Assembly (NCBI RefSeq): GCF_002223055.1 | Contig: NZ_NKFL01000004.1 | Coordinates: 1,798,001 to 1,862,000, forward strand | Direction of reading: 5' to 3' | Source of the DNA: Burkholderia sp. HI2500 | Lineage (GTDB): Bacteria; Pseudomonadota; Gammaproteobacteria; Burkholderiales; Burkholderiaceae | Length of the DNA stretch: 64,000 nt | The notes under the pieces: model-generated | Seen by the model: only the letters and a program-made list of their open reading frames with translations | What the model was told of the DNA's origin: nothing | Database searches by the model: none | Position numbers and translations under genes: made by a program | Shown here: positions 10,090 through 19,725 of the stretch, one piece after another | How the letters are laid out: each line of letters begins with the position of its first letter | Numbering within the stretch: position 1 is the stretch's first letter

Positions 10090-11436
10090 TTACGCTTGCG
10101 CCGATGCGCTCGCGAGTGCTTCGAAGCTCACTTCCTTGTCCGTCACCTTCGCCTTGCCCAGCACGAAATCGACGACGTTGCTTTCAACGACGAACGCTTC
10201 CATCTCGGCGAGGCGCTGCTGGTTCGAATAATACCAGCGGACCACTTCCTTCGGGTCTTCGTAGCTCTTCGCGAACTCGTCGACTTCCGCGCGGATCTGT
10301 TCCGGCTTCGCTTCGAGGCCGTTCGACTTCACGAGCTCGGCCAGCACGAGGCCCAGCTTCACGCGGCGTTCTGCCTGCTCGGTGAACATCTCGGCCGGGA
10401 TCGGTGCGTCCTTCGCGTTCGGCACGCCACGCTGCGCCAGATCCTGGCGAGCCATTTCGACGAGGCGTTGCTGATCCTGCTCGATCAGCGCCTTCGGCAC
10501 GTCGAGTTCGGAAATCTTCAGCAGCGCGTCCATCACCTGGTTCTTGACGATCGACTGCGTGCGACGCTTCGCTTCGCGCTCGAGGTTTTCCTTGATCTCG
10601 GCACGCATCTTCGTGAGGTCGCCGTCTTCGATGCCGAGCGACTTCGCGAATTCAGCGTCGATTTCCGGCAGGTGCGGCCACTCGATCTTCTTCATCGTGA
10701 CCGTGAACTGCGCCGTCTTGCCCGCGACGTCCTTGCCGTGGTAGTCCTCCGGGAACGCCAGGTCGAACGTGCGCGATTCGCCGACCTTCAGGCCCAGCGC
10801 TGCGGTTTCGAATTCCGGCAGCATGCGGCCTTCGCCGAGCACGAACGGGAAATCTTCAGCCGTGCCGCCCTGGAACGCGACGTCGTCGATCTTGCCGACG
10901 AAGTCGACCGTCACGCGGTCGCCGTCCTTCGCTGCGGTGTCCGCGCCGCCGTCGCCGTGCTCGCCGGCTTCGCCACGTGCGTGGAAGTGCACGCGCTGCT
11001 TGCGCAGGATGTCCAGCGTGCGGTCGATTTCGGCGTCGCCGATCGACGTCGTCGAGCGCTCGACTTCAGCCGTCGCCAGATCGCCGATCTTGACTTCCGG
11101 GTAGACCTCGAACGTCGCGTCGAACGCGTATGCACCTTCAGCCTGCTCCTGCTTCGGCTCGAAGCTCGGCTGGCCAGCGACGCGCAGGTTTTCCGCGCGG
11201 CTGATCGTGAAGAATTCCTGGCCGATCTTGTCGCTCAGCACTTCCGCCTCGACCTGACCCGCGTACTGTTGCGCGACCATCTTCACCGGCACCTTGCCCG
11301 GGCGGAAACCCGGCATGCGCACGGTCTTCGCGAGTTTCTGGATACGGGCGTCGATTTCCTTCTGCACGGTGTCTTTCGGCAGGGAAATCGTCACGCGGCG
11401 TTCAAGCTTGCCGAGGTTCTCAACAACGTTAGCCAT
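10090..11436 (-). CDS. tig: Trigger factor, ribosome-associated chaperone
   Basis: 448-aa cytosolic chaperone and peptidyl-prolyl isomerase that meets nascent chains at the ribosome exit. The N-terminal ribosome-binding domain has the family signature region GFRPGKVP (preceded by RMP). The central FKBP-type domain begins near [14 protein letters not shown], and the helical C-terminal arms follow. An upstream extension of the frame is open, but the start [14 protein letters not shown] matches the conserved N-terminus. First gene of the tig-clpP-clpX-lon order. Confidence 0.97.
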   Translation of the reverse strand: MANVVENLGKLERRVTISLPKDTVQKEIDARIQKLAKTVRMPGFRPGKVPVKMVAQQYAGQVEAEVLSDKIGQEFFTISRAENLRVAGQPSFEPKQEQAEGAYAFDATFEVYPEVKIGDLATAEVERSTTSIGDAEIDRTLDILRKQRVHFHARGEAGEHGDGGADTAAKDGDRVTVDFVGKIDDVAFQGGTAEDFPFVLGEGRMLPEFETAALGLKVGESRTFDLAFPEDYHGKDVAGKTAQFTVTMKKIEWPHLPEIDAEFAKSLGIEDGDLTKMRAEIKENLEREAKRRTQSIVKNQVMDALLKISELDVPKALIEQDQQRLVEMARQDLAQRGVPNAKDAPIPAEMFTEQAERRVKLGLVLAELVKSNGLEAKPEQIRAEVDEFAKSYEDPKEVVRWYYSNQQRLAEMEAFVVESNVVDFVLGKAKVTDKEVSFEALASASAQA

Positions 11437-11824
11437 GGCTTCAATCGTCCTAAAATTATTCGAGCGAATCGGGTTTTCCTTGCCGTGCCTGCCTGCGGCG
11501 TGAGGTGTGTCACATCCACTCGCCGCGCCGGAGCGCCACGCCATCCCTGCACGCGCCGGATGGCTAGCGCAAGCGGCTCGGAGCACGGCTTTGGCCGGAA
11601 GAATCGACTATTCTAGCAAACAATTTTCATCACACCGCCAGATCGGCGCGACACGCATGCGTCCGCGCCGCGTCAACCGCCCTTTGCACGGCAATGCAAG
11701 CGGATCGCCGCTATGCCGAACGCCGTATCCACCACGGGCCCGCCATCCTGTAAGCTCCAATTGAAGGGTCGCCGCCGTCGCGGCCCCGCCATTCTTCACA
11801 CCAATCACGCCTTCCGGAGACACC
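11437..11824. other. Divergent intergenic region tig / glycerate kinase
   Basis: 388 bases without a convincing gene. On the minus strand a -10-like TAGAAT (complement of 11610-11615) could start a roughly 170-base tig leader, but no good -35 precedes it. A GGAG sequence lies just before the glycerate kinase ATG. No tRNA or conserved RNA is recognisable. Confidence 0.5.
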
Positions 11825-12970
11825 ATGCCGCAACACCCGTCCGCGCCTGTCGTCGTCATCGCGCCCGATTCGTTCAAAGGCTCGCTTTCTGCCGAGCAGG
11901 TCGCGGACGCGATCGCCACCGGCATCCGCCGGGCCCGGCCCGACGCCGTCGTGCGCTGCTGCCCGATGGCCGACGGCGGCGAAGGCACGCTCGACGCGAT
12001 GCTGGCAGGCGGCGGCACGCGGCGCGCACTGCGGGTGGCCGGCGCGTCGCTCGCGGCACGCGATGCGGCGGTCGGCGTGATCGACGCGCGCACCGCGATC
12101 GTCGAGACGGCGGAGATCGTCGGCATTACGGATCCGGTCGGCATGAGCGTGCCGGTCGACGCGCGCAGCACGCGCGGGATGGGCGAGGCGATCCGCACGC
12201 TGCTCGACGAAGGCGTGCGCCGCTTCTTCGTCGCGCTCGGCGGCAGCAGCACCAACGACGCGGGCGCCGGGCTGCTCGCGGGCCTCGGCCTGCAGTGCTT
12301 CGACGCGGCTGGCCAGCCGGTCGAGCCCGTGCCGTCGCGGCTCGCCGATATCGCGCGCATCGACGCGTCGGGGCTCGACCCGCGGCTGAAGGAAACGGAA
12401 TTCATCGGCATGTCCGACGTCGACAACCCGCTGACGGGCGCGCACGGCGCGACCGCCGTGTTCGGCCCGCAAAAGGGCGTGACGCCCGGGCAGGTTGCGA
12501 CCCTCGACGCCGCCCTCGCCCGCTTCGCCGACCTCCTCGAAGCCGCCCTCGACCGTCGCAGCCGCGACCTGCCGGGGGCCGGCGCGGCAGGCGGCCTCGG
12601 TTTCGCGCTGCACATGCTCGGCGCGCAGTTCGAAGCGGGCGCCGAAGTGGTCGCGCGGCAGGTCGGCCTCGATGCGGCGCTCACCGGCGCCGACTGGCTG
12701 ATCACCGGCGAAGGCCGCTCGGACGTGCAGACGCTGCATGGCAAGGCGCCGTTCATCGCGTGCCGCCACGCGCAGGCCGCCGGCGTGCCGGCGTCGCTGC
12801 TGTCGGGGGCGGTCGACCCGGCGGCGCTGCCGCGCCTGTCCGAACATTTTTCCGGCTGCTTCTCGCCGGCTCCCGGGCCGATCACGCTCGACGTCGCGAT
12901 CCGCGACGCGGCCAATCTGCTCGCGAACGAAGCGGAGCAATTGACACGCCTGAAGTACGGCGCACACTGA
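11825..12970 (+). CDS. Glycerate kinase (GarK/GlxK family)
   Basis: Phosphorylates D-glycerate, in this family generally to 2-phosphoglycerate, closing the glyoxylate to tartronate-semialdehyde to glycerate route into glycolysis. 381 aa, full length. The N-terminal signature is IAPDSFKGSLSA, followed by CPMADGGEGTLDAM; further conserved segments are LGGSSTNDAGAG, GPQKGVTPGQ and GAAGGLGFALHMLGA. A MarR regulator follows after about 60 bases. The ureide cluster at 45-59 kb yields glyoxylate, a plausible source of its substrate. Confidence 0.92.
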   Translation: MPQHPSAPVVVIAPDSFKGSLSAEQVADAIATGIRRARPDAVVRCCPMADGGEGTLDAMLAGGGTRRALRVAGASLAARDAAVGVIDARTAIVETAEIVGITDPVGMSVPVDARSTRGMGEAIRTLLDEGVRRFFVALGGSSTNDAGAGLLAGLGLQCFDAAGQPVEPVPSRLADIARIDASGLDPRLKETEFIGMSDVDNPLTGAHGATAVFGPQKGVTPGQVATLDAALARFADLLEAALDRRSRDLPGAGAAGGLGFALHMLGAQFEAGAEVVARQVGLDAALTGADWLITGEGRSDVQTLHGKAPFIACRHAQAAGVPASLLSGAVDPAALPRLSEHFSGCFSPAPGPITLDVAIRDAANLLANEAEQLTRLKYGAH

Positions 12971-13032
12971 CCGTTGACCCGAGCGCGCGATACAGGAACA
13001 ATCGGGCCCGCCCTTTTTCTTCAGGATTCGAC

Positions 13033-13482
13033 ATGAAAGGCCGTCAAGCCGGGCTCGATCAGTTTCTGACCTATCGCCTCCACGCGCTCACGAAGCGATC
13101 CGACCGCGGGATCGGCGAGGTGTACCGGCACAAGCTCGACATCTCGCTGCCCGAGGCGCGCGTGATCGCCGCCGTCGGCGCCTTCGGCCCGTTCTCGATC
13201 ATGGATCTCGCACGCCACACCAATCTCGACAAGAGCCAGGCGAGCCGGGCAGCCGAGGCGCTGCTGCGCCAGGGGCTGCTCGAGCGCAGCGCGAGCGAGG
13301 AGGATGGCCGGATCGTGCTGATCGCGCTGACCGCCGACGGCCGCGCGCTGCATCGCAAGATCATGCCGATCGTGCGCAAGTGGAACGACGGCTTGCTTGC
13401 GTGCCTGTCCGACAGCGAACGCCAGACGTTCGAACGGCTGCTCGACAAGGTCGTCGCGCACGCGACCGAGCGGGACGACTGA
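13033..13482 (+). CDS. MarR-family transcriptional regulator
   Basis: 149-aa winged-helix repressor type. The DNA-binding core is visible from ISLPEARVIAAVGAFGPFSIMDLARHTNLDKSQASRAAEALLR (helix-turn-helix about residues 38-85), with the wing at RSASEEDGRIVLIALTADG. The start at MKGRQAG was chosen over a much longer open frame that overlaps glycerate kinase. Ligand and targets are unknown; adjacency suggests glycerate kinase or the convergent reductase. Confidence 0.85.
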   Translation: MKGRQAGLDQFLTYRLHALTKRSDRGIGEVYRHKLDISLPEARVIAAVGAFGPFSIMDLARHTNLDKSQASRAAEALLRQGLLERSASEEDGRIVLIALTADGRALHRKIMPIVRKWNDGLLACLSDSERQTFERLLDKVVAHATERDD

Positions 13483-13530
13483 GCCGCAACACGGGCACGG
13501 CGCCCGCAGTATTGATCCGACGAATTTGAC

Positions 13531-13573
13531 GGGCCGCCCCGGTCGCCTCACCGGCGACGCGGGCGGCCCGCTT
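13531..13573. terminator. Compound hairpin between convergent MarR and reductase genes
   Basis: Outer stem GGGCCGCCC (13531-13539) with GGGCGGCCC (13561-13569), and an inner GTCGCC/GGCGAC hairpin within its loop. On the plus strand it is followed by GCTTT. It lies between the two convergent genes. Confidence 0.5.
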
Positions 13574-13655
13574 TGCGTCATGCGGCGCGTCGCGATGCAA
13601 ACGGACTGCAGCGCTCCGTCTCGCCGGCGTCGCGCATGCAGCGGGCCCGCCCGCG

Positions 13656-14654
13656 CTACAGCCCGCTGTTCGCCGCGCGCTGGCGCAGCAGCCCGAGCAC
13701 CGAGTCGCAATACGGGGTCGGCACGCCGAGCTTGCGCCCGAGTTCAGGGAACACGCCGAGGATCGGCCCGATCTCGAGCGCACGCCCCGCTTCGAAATCC
13801 TGCAGCATCGACGTCTTGAACGCGCCGAGCTTGCGCGTGACCGCGATCCGCTCGGGCCCGCTCATGCCCGTCGACAGACCGAGCCTCGCGCCGATCGCGG
13901 CCGCCTCCTCCATCATCCGCAACGCGAGATCCTGCGTGAACGGATCGTCGAGCAGCTGCTCGGCCGTCGAGCCCGTCAGCGCGCTCAGTGGATTCATGTT
14001 CATGTTGCCCCACAGCTTCGTCCAGATCTCGGTCCGGATCGCGGGCGTCGACTCGACGTCGAAACCGCCCGCGGCGAGCGCCGCGGCGAACCGGGCCGTG
14101 GCGACGTCGAGCCGCGGATCAGGCGCACCGACGATCAGCCGGTTGCCGCGCCCACGGCGCACGATGCCCGGCGCGTCGGTACTCGACGACAGGTGCACGA
14201 CGCAACCGATCGCCTGCGCCGGCGGCAACGCCGCCGACACCGCGCCGGCCGGATCGACCGCATCGAGCGACACGCCGTCGAGCGCCCCTTCGAGCCCGTG
14301 CGTGAACCACCACGGCAGGCCGTTCATCGCCGCGACGATCACGGTGTCCGGCCCGACCAGCGGCGCGATGCGCGCGGCCAGCGCCGGCAACGCCTGCGCC
14401 TTCAGGGCGATCACCACGTAGTCCTGGACCCCGAGCGCGGCCGTATCGTCGCTCGCCCGCACCGGAACCGACGCTGTCTCGCCCGCCTCGTCGATCACAC
14501 GCACGCCGTGCGCATTCAGCGCATCGAGCGTCGCGCCACGCGCATACGCGCTCACGGTCATGCCTGCCCGCGACAGCGCGGCCGCGAGCAACCCGCCGAT
14601 CGCGCCGACCCCGACCACCGCCGCGCACACCGACCCTGAATTCGTGTCGTTCAT
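13656..14654 (-). CDS. 2-dehydropantoate 2-reductase family oxidoreductase
   Basis: NADPH-dependent ketopantoate reductase fold, 332 aa. The Rossmann motif GVGAIGG lies at residues 16-22, and the C-terminal helical domain carries the conserved Lys/Asn segment WTKLWGNMNMNPLSALTG. PanE reduces ketopantoate in pantothenate synthesis. However, several panE-like paralogs exist in Burkholderia and no pan genes are nearby, so the substrate is uncertain. It lies downstream of the LuxR-type gene on the same strand, with 109 bases between. Confidence 0.82.
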   Translation of the reverse strand: MNDTNSGSVCAAVVGVGAIGGLLAAALSRAGMTVSAYARGATLDALNAHGVRVIDEAGETASVPVRASDDTAALGVQDYVVIALKAQALPALAARIAPLVGPDTVIVAAMNGLPWWFTHGLEGALDGVSLDAVDPAGAVSAALPPAQAIGCVVHLSSSTDAPGIVRRGRGNRLIVGAPDPRLDVATARFAAALAAGGFDVESTPAIRTEIWTKLWGNMNMNPLSALTGSTAEQLLDDPFTQDLALRMMEEAAAIGARLGLSTGMSGPERIAVTRKLGAFKTSMLQDFEAGRALEIGPILGVFPELGRKLGVPTPYCDSVLGLLRQRAANSGL

Positions 14655-14763
14655 GATGGAATTCCGTCTCCTGGGAGCTGACGAGCATAACGCTCAATAG
14701 TTGCGGGCACAACCATTCGCGTGACCGCATGCAACGTGCGGCGGTCGTGCGACTCAGCGCAAT

Positions 14764-15909
14764 TCAGCGCGACTCGCCACCGGCTTCCACCGGCTCGTCG
14801 TCGGCCGCACTGCCCGTTGCGCCGAGCACGCCGGCGATCTGGCTCTTGTCGTGCATGCCGAGCTTGCGGTACGCGCAGCGCAGGTAGTGGCGCACGGTCG
14901 TCGGCGAAATCGCCATCTGTTGCGCGACTTCCTTGTGCGAGCGCCCGGCGCCGTAATAGCGGATCGCCGCGAGCTCGCGCGGGCTCAGCCGGTCGAGCAG
15001 CGAGCGCGGCCGCGCCTCGATCTGGAACAGGCCCGCAACCGGCACGCACTGGATTCGCAGCGCATCGCCGACGAACGGCTGGCCCGACTGGCGCCGCAAA
15101 TGCGCGACGAGCGGCTCCGGCACGCGCGCACCGGCCCATGCCGGCCATTCGGTGCGCAGCACGTCGTCGAAACCGTGATCGGCATGGTGAAGCACGCCGA
15201 AGTTGTCGCACAGTGCACGCGCCGCCGGCGCGACCGTTTCGCCGCGTTCGCGCGTGAGTTGCGCGGCGCGATTGATCGTCAGCGCCGCCGCGAGATGCGG
15301 AATCACTTCCTCGAAGCGGCGTGCATCGTCATCGCTGAACGGGCGATTCAGGCCCTGGCGGTAGATCGACATGAACGTCGTCAGGCCGAACCGGCGATCG
15401 AGCGTGCACACGCACATCAGTTGTGCGAGCCCGTACTTCACGCACCAGTCGCGAAACCGGGCATCGAGCCCCGGTTCGACGACCGACAGCCGCACCGCAT
15501 GGCCATGCGCGCCGCGCAGCGTGCGGTGCGCGAGCGGGTCGCAATCGCGCACGCGCTTCCAGTCGCTGAAGAATGCGTGCGGCAGACGGTACAGGAAGCT
15601 GTTGTGCATCACCGGGCCGGTCGGCACGTGAGTCGCGACGCCCGTCCATGCGGCGTCGAACGGGACGAGCGCCTGCAGCAGCGAAAAGAAGCGGTATTCG
15701 AATTCGCCGATGCCGGACCGTGCGGCAACCGCGTACAGGTCGAGCAGCATCAGCCCGAGTTCGCGCTGCGATGCATCACCGCGCGTGACACCGTCGAAAT
15801 CGGCGCGCCGGGACGGCAGCAGCGGCCAGGCGAAGTCGTCGAGCACGATGGCGGCCGGCACGTCGCGCAGCGCATCGAGATCCTGCCCGAAATCCGTCGT
15901 GATCCTCAC
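14764..15909 (-). CDS. LuxR-family transcriptional regulator
   Basis: 381 aa, starting at a GTG preceded by GGGGAGCGG. The C-terminal GerE/LuxR helix-turn-helix is clear (LSPRELAAIRYYGAGRSHKEVAQQMAISPTTVRHYLRCAYRKLGM, cited in two parts: LSPRELAAIRYYGAGRSHKE and VAQQMAISPTTVRHYLRC). The large N-terminal region is not an autoinducer-binding or receiver domain that I recognise; it may be a GAF/PAS-like sensor. It is divergent from the porin-MFS-amidohydrolase operon, which it probably controls. A perfect inverted repeat (15955-15975) lies in the shared intergenic region. Confidence 0.82.
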   Translation of the reverse strand: MRITTDFGQDLDALRDVPAAIVLDDFAWPLLPSRRADFDGVTRGDASQRELGLMLLDLYAVAARSGIGEFEYRFFSLLQALVPFDAAWTGVATHVPTGPVMHNSFLYRLPHAFFSDWKRVRDCDPLAHRTLRGAHGHAVRLSVVEPGLDARFRDWCVKYGLAQLMCVCTLDRRFGLTTFMSIYRQGLNRPFSDDDARRFEEVIPHLAAALTINRAAQLTRERGETVAPAARALCDNFGVLHHADHGFDDVLRTEWPAWAGARVPEPLVAHLRRQSGQPFVGDALRIQCVPVAGLFQIEARPRSLLDRLSPRELAAIRYYGAGRSHKEVAQQMAISPTTVRHYLRCAYRKLGMHDKSQIAGVLGATGSAADDEPVEAGGESR

Positions 15910-16211
15910 CTTCCGCTCCCCTGCCCGTTCGGGCTGCTGATGTGCGCAACGACACCGATCGATTATAGCGATCGGCTTTTTTGACGGGCCACGGTGCCGG
16001 AACGGGCGCCAGCCCCATCCATTTGAACGGTGCACGGCACGTTGCTGCTCCGCAGCACGCCGCGCCACGGCTACTCGCCGCTTGTGTGTCGCGCACCACG
16101 GGTTTTCCACACCGTTCATCTGTACGACTGTTCGAAGGTTTTCCCGCTGCGGACACTGCGTCGCGACGACACCAACGACAAACCGATGCAGGACGGTATG
16201 GAGAACCCCAC
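15910..16211. other. Divergent regulatory region LuxR gene / porin operon
   Basis: 302 bases between the two start codons. It holds the inverted repeat at 15955-15975 and otherwise no recognisable gene. No confident -35/-10 pair was found; transcription of the porin operon may need the activator. Confidence 0.5.
15955..15975. promoter_or_regulatory. Inverted repeat, candidate LuxR-regulator operator
   Basis: Perfect CCGATCG-N7-CGATCGG (arms 15955-15961 and 15969-15975), centred 55 bases upstream of the regulator start. The spacing and symmetry fit a dimeric regulator. A T-run follows on the plus strand, so a short terminator is an alternative reading. Confidence 0.45.
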
Positions 16212-17258
16212 GTGACGAAACCCCGCTTCATCCGCACGGCCGCGGCCGTCGCGACGCTTGCCGCGTGCAGCGCTGCCGCGCACGCGCAGTCGAGTCTCAC
16301 GCTGTACGGCGCGCTCGACGCCGGCGTGCAATACCTGACGCATGCCGACGGGCGCCACTCGGCCGTTCAACTGCGGAACTACGGCATCCTGCCTTCGCAG
16401 ATCGGGCTGAAGGGTCACGAGGATCTCGGCGGCGGCTGGCGTGCGCTGTTCAAGCTCGAACAGGGCCTCAACCTCAACGACGGCACCGCGACCGTGCCCG
16501 GCTATGCCTTCTTCCGCGGTGCGTACGTCGGCCTCGCGGGGCCCGTCGGCACCGTCACGCTCGGCCGGCAGTTCAGCGTGCTGTTCGACAAGACGCTGTT
16601 CTACGACCCGCTCTGGTATGCGTCGTACAGCGGCCAGGGCGTCATCGTGCCGATGACGGCGAACTTCATCGATCACTCGGTCAAGTACCAGTCGCCGACG
16701 TTCGCCGGCTTCGACGTGGAGGCGCTTGCCGCGACGTCCGGCGTCGCCGGCAATACGCGCGCCGGACGCGTGCTCGAACTCGGCGGCCAGTTCACGAGCA
16801 ACGGCCTGTCGGTCAGCGCGGTACTGCATCAGGCACATGGCGAGGTTTCGGCGGCCGACGACACGTCGGCGCGCCGCCGCGAGGTCGGCACGCTCGCCGC
16901 GCGCTATGCGTTCGCCACACTGCCGCTCACCGTCTATGCGGGCGTCGAACGCCTGACCGGCGATCTCGACGCGGCACGCACGATCGTCTGGGGCGGTGCG
17001 CGCTACCAGATGTCGAGCGAGATCGGCCTGAACGCGGGCGTCTACCACACCGACTCGCGCACGCCGGCAATCGGCCACCCGACGCTGTTCATCGCGAGCA
17101 CCACGTATGCGCTGTCGAAACGCACCGTCGCCTACGTGAACCTCGGCTACGCACGCAACAGCGGCCAGAGTTCGCAGACCGTCTACGAATACGACCCGAC
17201 GCCGCTCGCCGGCGCATCGCAGTTCGGCGCGATGGTCGGCATGTACCACCTGTTCTGA
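16212..17258 (+). CDS. Outer-membrane porin, OmpC-like (Gram-negative porin family)
   Basis: 348-aa trimeric beta-barrel porin precursor. Starts at GTG with GGAG eight bases upstream. The signal peptide ends AAHA/QSS at about residue 26, followed by the typical first strand SSLTLYGALDAGVQYL. The loop-3 region includes VGLAGPVGTVTLGRQF, and the C-terminus ends in the aromatic GMYHLF expected of an outer-membrane barrel. First gene of an operon with an MFS permease (20-base gap) and an amidohydrolase; likely provides substrate entry through the outer membrane. Confidence 0.93.
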   Translation: MTKPRFIRTAAAVATLAACSAAAHAQSSLTLYGALDAGVQYLTHADGRHSAVQLRNYGILPSQIGLKGHEDLGGGWRALFKLEQGLNLNDGTATVPGYAFFRGAYVGLAGPVGTVTLGRQFSVLFDKTLFYDPLWYASYSGQGVIVPMTANFIDHSVKYQSPTFAGFDVEALAATSGVAGNTRAGRVLELGGQFTSNGLSVSAVLHQAHGEVSAADDTSARRREVGTLAARYAFATLPLTVYAGVERLTGDLDAARTIVWGGARYQMSSEIGLNAGVYHTDSRTPAIGHPTLFIASTTYALSKRTVAYVNLGYARNSGQSSQTVYEYDPTPLAGASQFGAMVGMYHLF

Positions 17259-17278
17259 TCCCCACACGAGAACCCGCC

Positions 17279-18487
17279 ATGAAAACCCTTTCACCGGATG
17301 CCGCACTCCCGTCCGACGGCCGCGCGTCGACCTTCGCGCGCTCGACGCTCGTCGCGCTCGTCGTATTCGCGGCCATCACGCCGCTGCTGCTGCTCGTGGC
17401 ACCCGCCGTCGCGGGCCAGCTCGCGACGCAGCTCGGGCTGTCCGCGTCGCAGATCGGCACCTACTTCTTCGTCGAACTCGGCGCGTTCAGCCTCGCGACC
17501 GTGCCGTCGTACCTGTGGCTCGGCCGGGTCGACGCGCGCCGCGTCGCCGCGTTCGCCATCGCGCTGTTCGGCGCGGGCAACCTGCTGACCGCGCTGTGGA
17601 TGCCGGGCTTCGTCGCGCTGCTCGCGCTGCGCGCCGTCACCGCGCTCGGCGGCGGCTCGCTGATGGTGCTCTGCATGACGAGCGCCGCGACGAGCGAGAA
17701 CAGCGACCGCGTGTACGGCCTGTGGGTCGTCGGCCAGTTGATCGCGGGCGCGATCGGCCTGTTCGTGCTGCCGCATGTGTTCGCTGCGTTCGGGTTGCGC
17801 GCGCTGTATGTCGCACTCGCCGCGCTCGCGCTGGTCGCGGCGCCGCTGTCGCGCGGCTTTCCGTCCACGCTGGGCACGCGAGCCACACCCGCGCAGAACG
17901 CGCGCAACGCTGCGGCGCAGACACCGCAAAGCTTCGTCGTGCTCGCGATCGGCGCGGTGCTGACGTTCTATCTCGCGATCGGCAGCGTGTGGACGTTCGC
18001 CAGCCGCGCCGCGACCGAAGCCGGGCTCGATCCGCAGTCGACCGGCAACGTACTCGCGATCGCAAGCGTGATGGGGATCGCCGGTGCGGCGTTCGCGTCG
18101 TGCGCAGGCGGCCGGCTCGCGCGGCGCGCGATGCTCGCGGCCGGTTACGCGCTGCTGGCGGCCTCGCTCGTCGCGCTCGCGGTCATGCGGCACGCCGGCG
18201 GCTACAGCGCGGCGATCTTCGCGTTCAAGTTCGCGTGGACGTTCGTCCTGCCGTTCATCCTCGCGACCGTCGCGCAGATCGACACGTCGGGCCGTCTCGT
18301 GGCCACGCTCAATTTCGTGATCGGCGCGGGCCTCGCGGCCGGCCCGCTGCTCGCCGGGCTGATGCTCGATGCGGGCGGCACGATGCGCGCGCTGTTCACG
18401 GCCGCGACGGCCGTCGCAATCGTGTCTTTCGCGGCGTTGCGCCACATCGATCGCCGCACGCGCCCTTCCATTTCCACCCAACCGTGA
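17279..18487 (+). CDS. MFS transporter
   Basis: 402-aa inner-membrane major facilitator with about 12 hydrophobic segments. The first starts at STLVALVVFAAITPLLLLVAP, and the half-signature YLWLGRVDARRVAAF follows helix 2. There is a short loop between the two six-helix halves (about residues 195-215). It sits between the porin and the amidohydrolase with gaps of 20 and 16 bases, so it most likely imports the same compound. The substrate is not evident from sequence. Confidence 0.85.
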   Translation: MKTLSPDAALPSDGRASTFARSTLVALVVFAAITPLLLLVAPAVAGQLATQLGLSASQIGTYFFVELGAFSLATVPSYLWLGRVDARRVAAFAIALFGAGNLLTALWMPGFVALLALRAVTALGGGSLMVLCMTSAATSENSDRVYGLWVVGQLIAGAIGLFVLPHVFAAFGLRALYVALAALALVAAPLSRGFPSTLGTRATPAQNARNAAAQTPQSFVVLAIGAVLTFYLAIGSVWTFASRAATEAGLDPQSTGNVLAIASVMGIAGAAFASCAGGRLARRAMLAAGYALLAASLVALAVMRHAGGYSAAIFAFKFAWTFVLPFILATVAQIDTSGRLVATLNFVIGAGLAAGPLLAGLMLDAGGTMRALFTAATAVAIVSFAALRHIDRRTRPSISTQP

Positions 18488-18503
18488 CAGGTCAAGCACA
18501 TCC

Positions 18504-19613
18504 ATGAATCGCACTGCCTTCTTCACCGACGAACGCACTTTCTGGCATACCGGCGGCACGCACGCGCTGTTCTTCCCGGTCGGCGGCTGGGTCCAGCCGC
18601 CGTCGAGCGCGGGCTACGCGGAATCGCCCGATTCGAAGCGCCGCTTCCTGTCGCTCGTGCAGGCCTCGGGCCTGGCCGCGCAGCTCGACCTGCGCGGCGC
18701 CGAGCCGGCCTCGACCGCCGATCTGCTGCGCATTCATCCCGCACACTATCTCGACGCGTTCCGCGCACTCAGCGACGCGAACGGCGGCGACCTCGGCGAT
18801 CTCGCGCCGTTCGGCAAGGGCAGCTACGAGATCGCTGCGCTGTCGGCCGGACTCGCGATCGCGGCCGTCGATACGGTCCTCGGCGAACGTGCGACGAACG
18901 CCTTCTCGCTGTCACGACCGCCCGGCCATCATTGCCTGCGCGATCGCCCGATGGGCTTCTGCCTGCTGGCGAACATCCCGATCGCGATCGAGGCCGCCCG
19001 CGCGAAACACGGCATCGAGCGCGTCGCGGTGATCGACTGGGACGTGCACCACGGCAACGGCACGCAGTCGATCTACTACGACGATCCGGACACGCTGACG
19101 ATTTCGCTGCATCAGGACCGCTGCTTCCCGCCCGGCTACAGCGGTGCCGACGACCGCGGCGAAGGCGCAGGCGTCGGCGCGAACCTGAACGTGCCGCTGC
19201 TCGCGGGCAGCGGCGACGATGCGTATCGCTACGCGTTCGAACGAATCGTGCTGCCGGCGCTGGAGCGTTTCCGGCCCGAGCTGATCATCGTCGCGAGCGG
19301 CCTCGACGCAAGCGCGGTCGATCCGCTCGCACGCATGCAGTTGCATACCGACAGCTATCGGTTCATGACGCATGCGGTGAAGGAGGCCGCGCAACGCCAT
19401 TGCGGCGGGCGGCTCGTGATCGTGCACGAAGGCGGCTATTCGGAGGCGTACGTGCCGTTCTGCGGGCTCGCGATCGTCGAGGCGCTGGCGGGTGTTCGCA
19501 CCGACGTCGCCGATCCGATGCTCGACCTCGCGATCGCGCAGCAGCCGGGCGCACGGTTCGTTGCGTTCCAGCGCGAATTGCTCGACGAACTGGCTACGTC
19601 GTTCGGGTTGTAG
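18504..19613 (+). CDS. Histone-deacetylase-like amidohydrolase (class II HDAC family)
   Basis: Zn-dependent amidohydrolase that removes acetyl or acyl groups from amines. 369 aa, the same length as the characterised HDAH of strain FB188, and the catalytic residues fall at the same numbers. His142/His143 are in PPGHH, the zinc ligands are Asp180 and His182 (DWDVHHGNG) and Asp268 (SGLDAS), and the transition-state Tyr312 is in EGGYS. Lys acylation in bacteria or acetylpolyamines are possible substrates. Third gene of the porin-MFS operon, suggesting catabolism of an imported N-acyl compound. Confidence 0.9.
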   Translation: MNRTAFFTDERTFWHTGGTHALFFPVGGWVQPPSSAGYAESPDSKRRFLSLVQASGLAAQLDLRGAEPASTADLLRIHPAHYLDAFRALSDANGGDLGDLAPFGKGSYEIAALSAGLAIAAVDTVLGERATNAFSLSRPPGHHCLRDRPMGFCLLANIPIAIEAARAKHGIERVAVIDWDVHHGNGTQSIYYDDPDTLTISLHQDRCFPPGYSGADDRGEGAGVGANLNVPLLAGSGDDAYRYAFERIVLPALERFRPELIIVASGLDASAVDPLARMQLHTDSYRFMTHAVKEAAQRHCGGRLVIVHEGGYSEAYVPFCGLAIVEALAGVRTDVADPMLDLAIAQQPGARFVAFQRELLDELATSFGL

Positions 19614-19631
19614 CGCGCCGGCGGACGCGAC

Positions 19632-19655
19632 GAGGGCCGGCCGGCGCCGGCCCTC
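19632..19655 (+). terminator. Hairpin after the amidohydrolase operon
   Basis: 10-bp perfect stem GAGGGCCGGC (19632-19641) with GCCGGCCCTC (19646-19655) and a 4-base loop. It begins 19 bases after the stop codon; only TT follows, so it is weak as an intrinsic terminator. Confidence 0.5.
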
Positions 19656-19725
19656 TTGCGCGATCGATGCGGATGGGGTTTCCTGTGCTTTTATCCCCGT
19701 TCCGGCCCGAAGCCGCACTCTTCCG

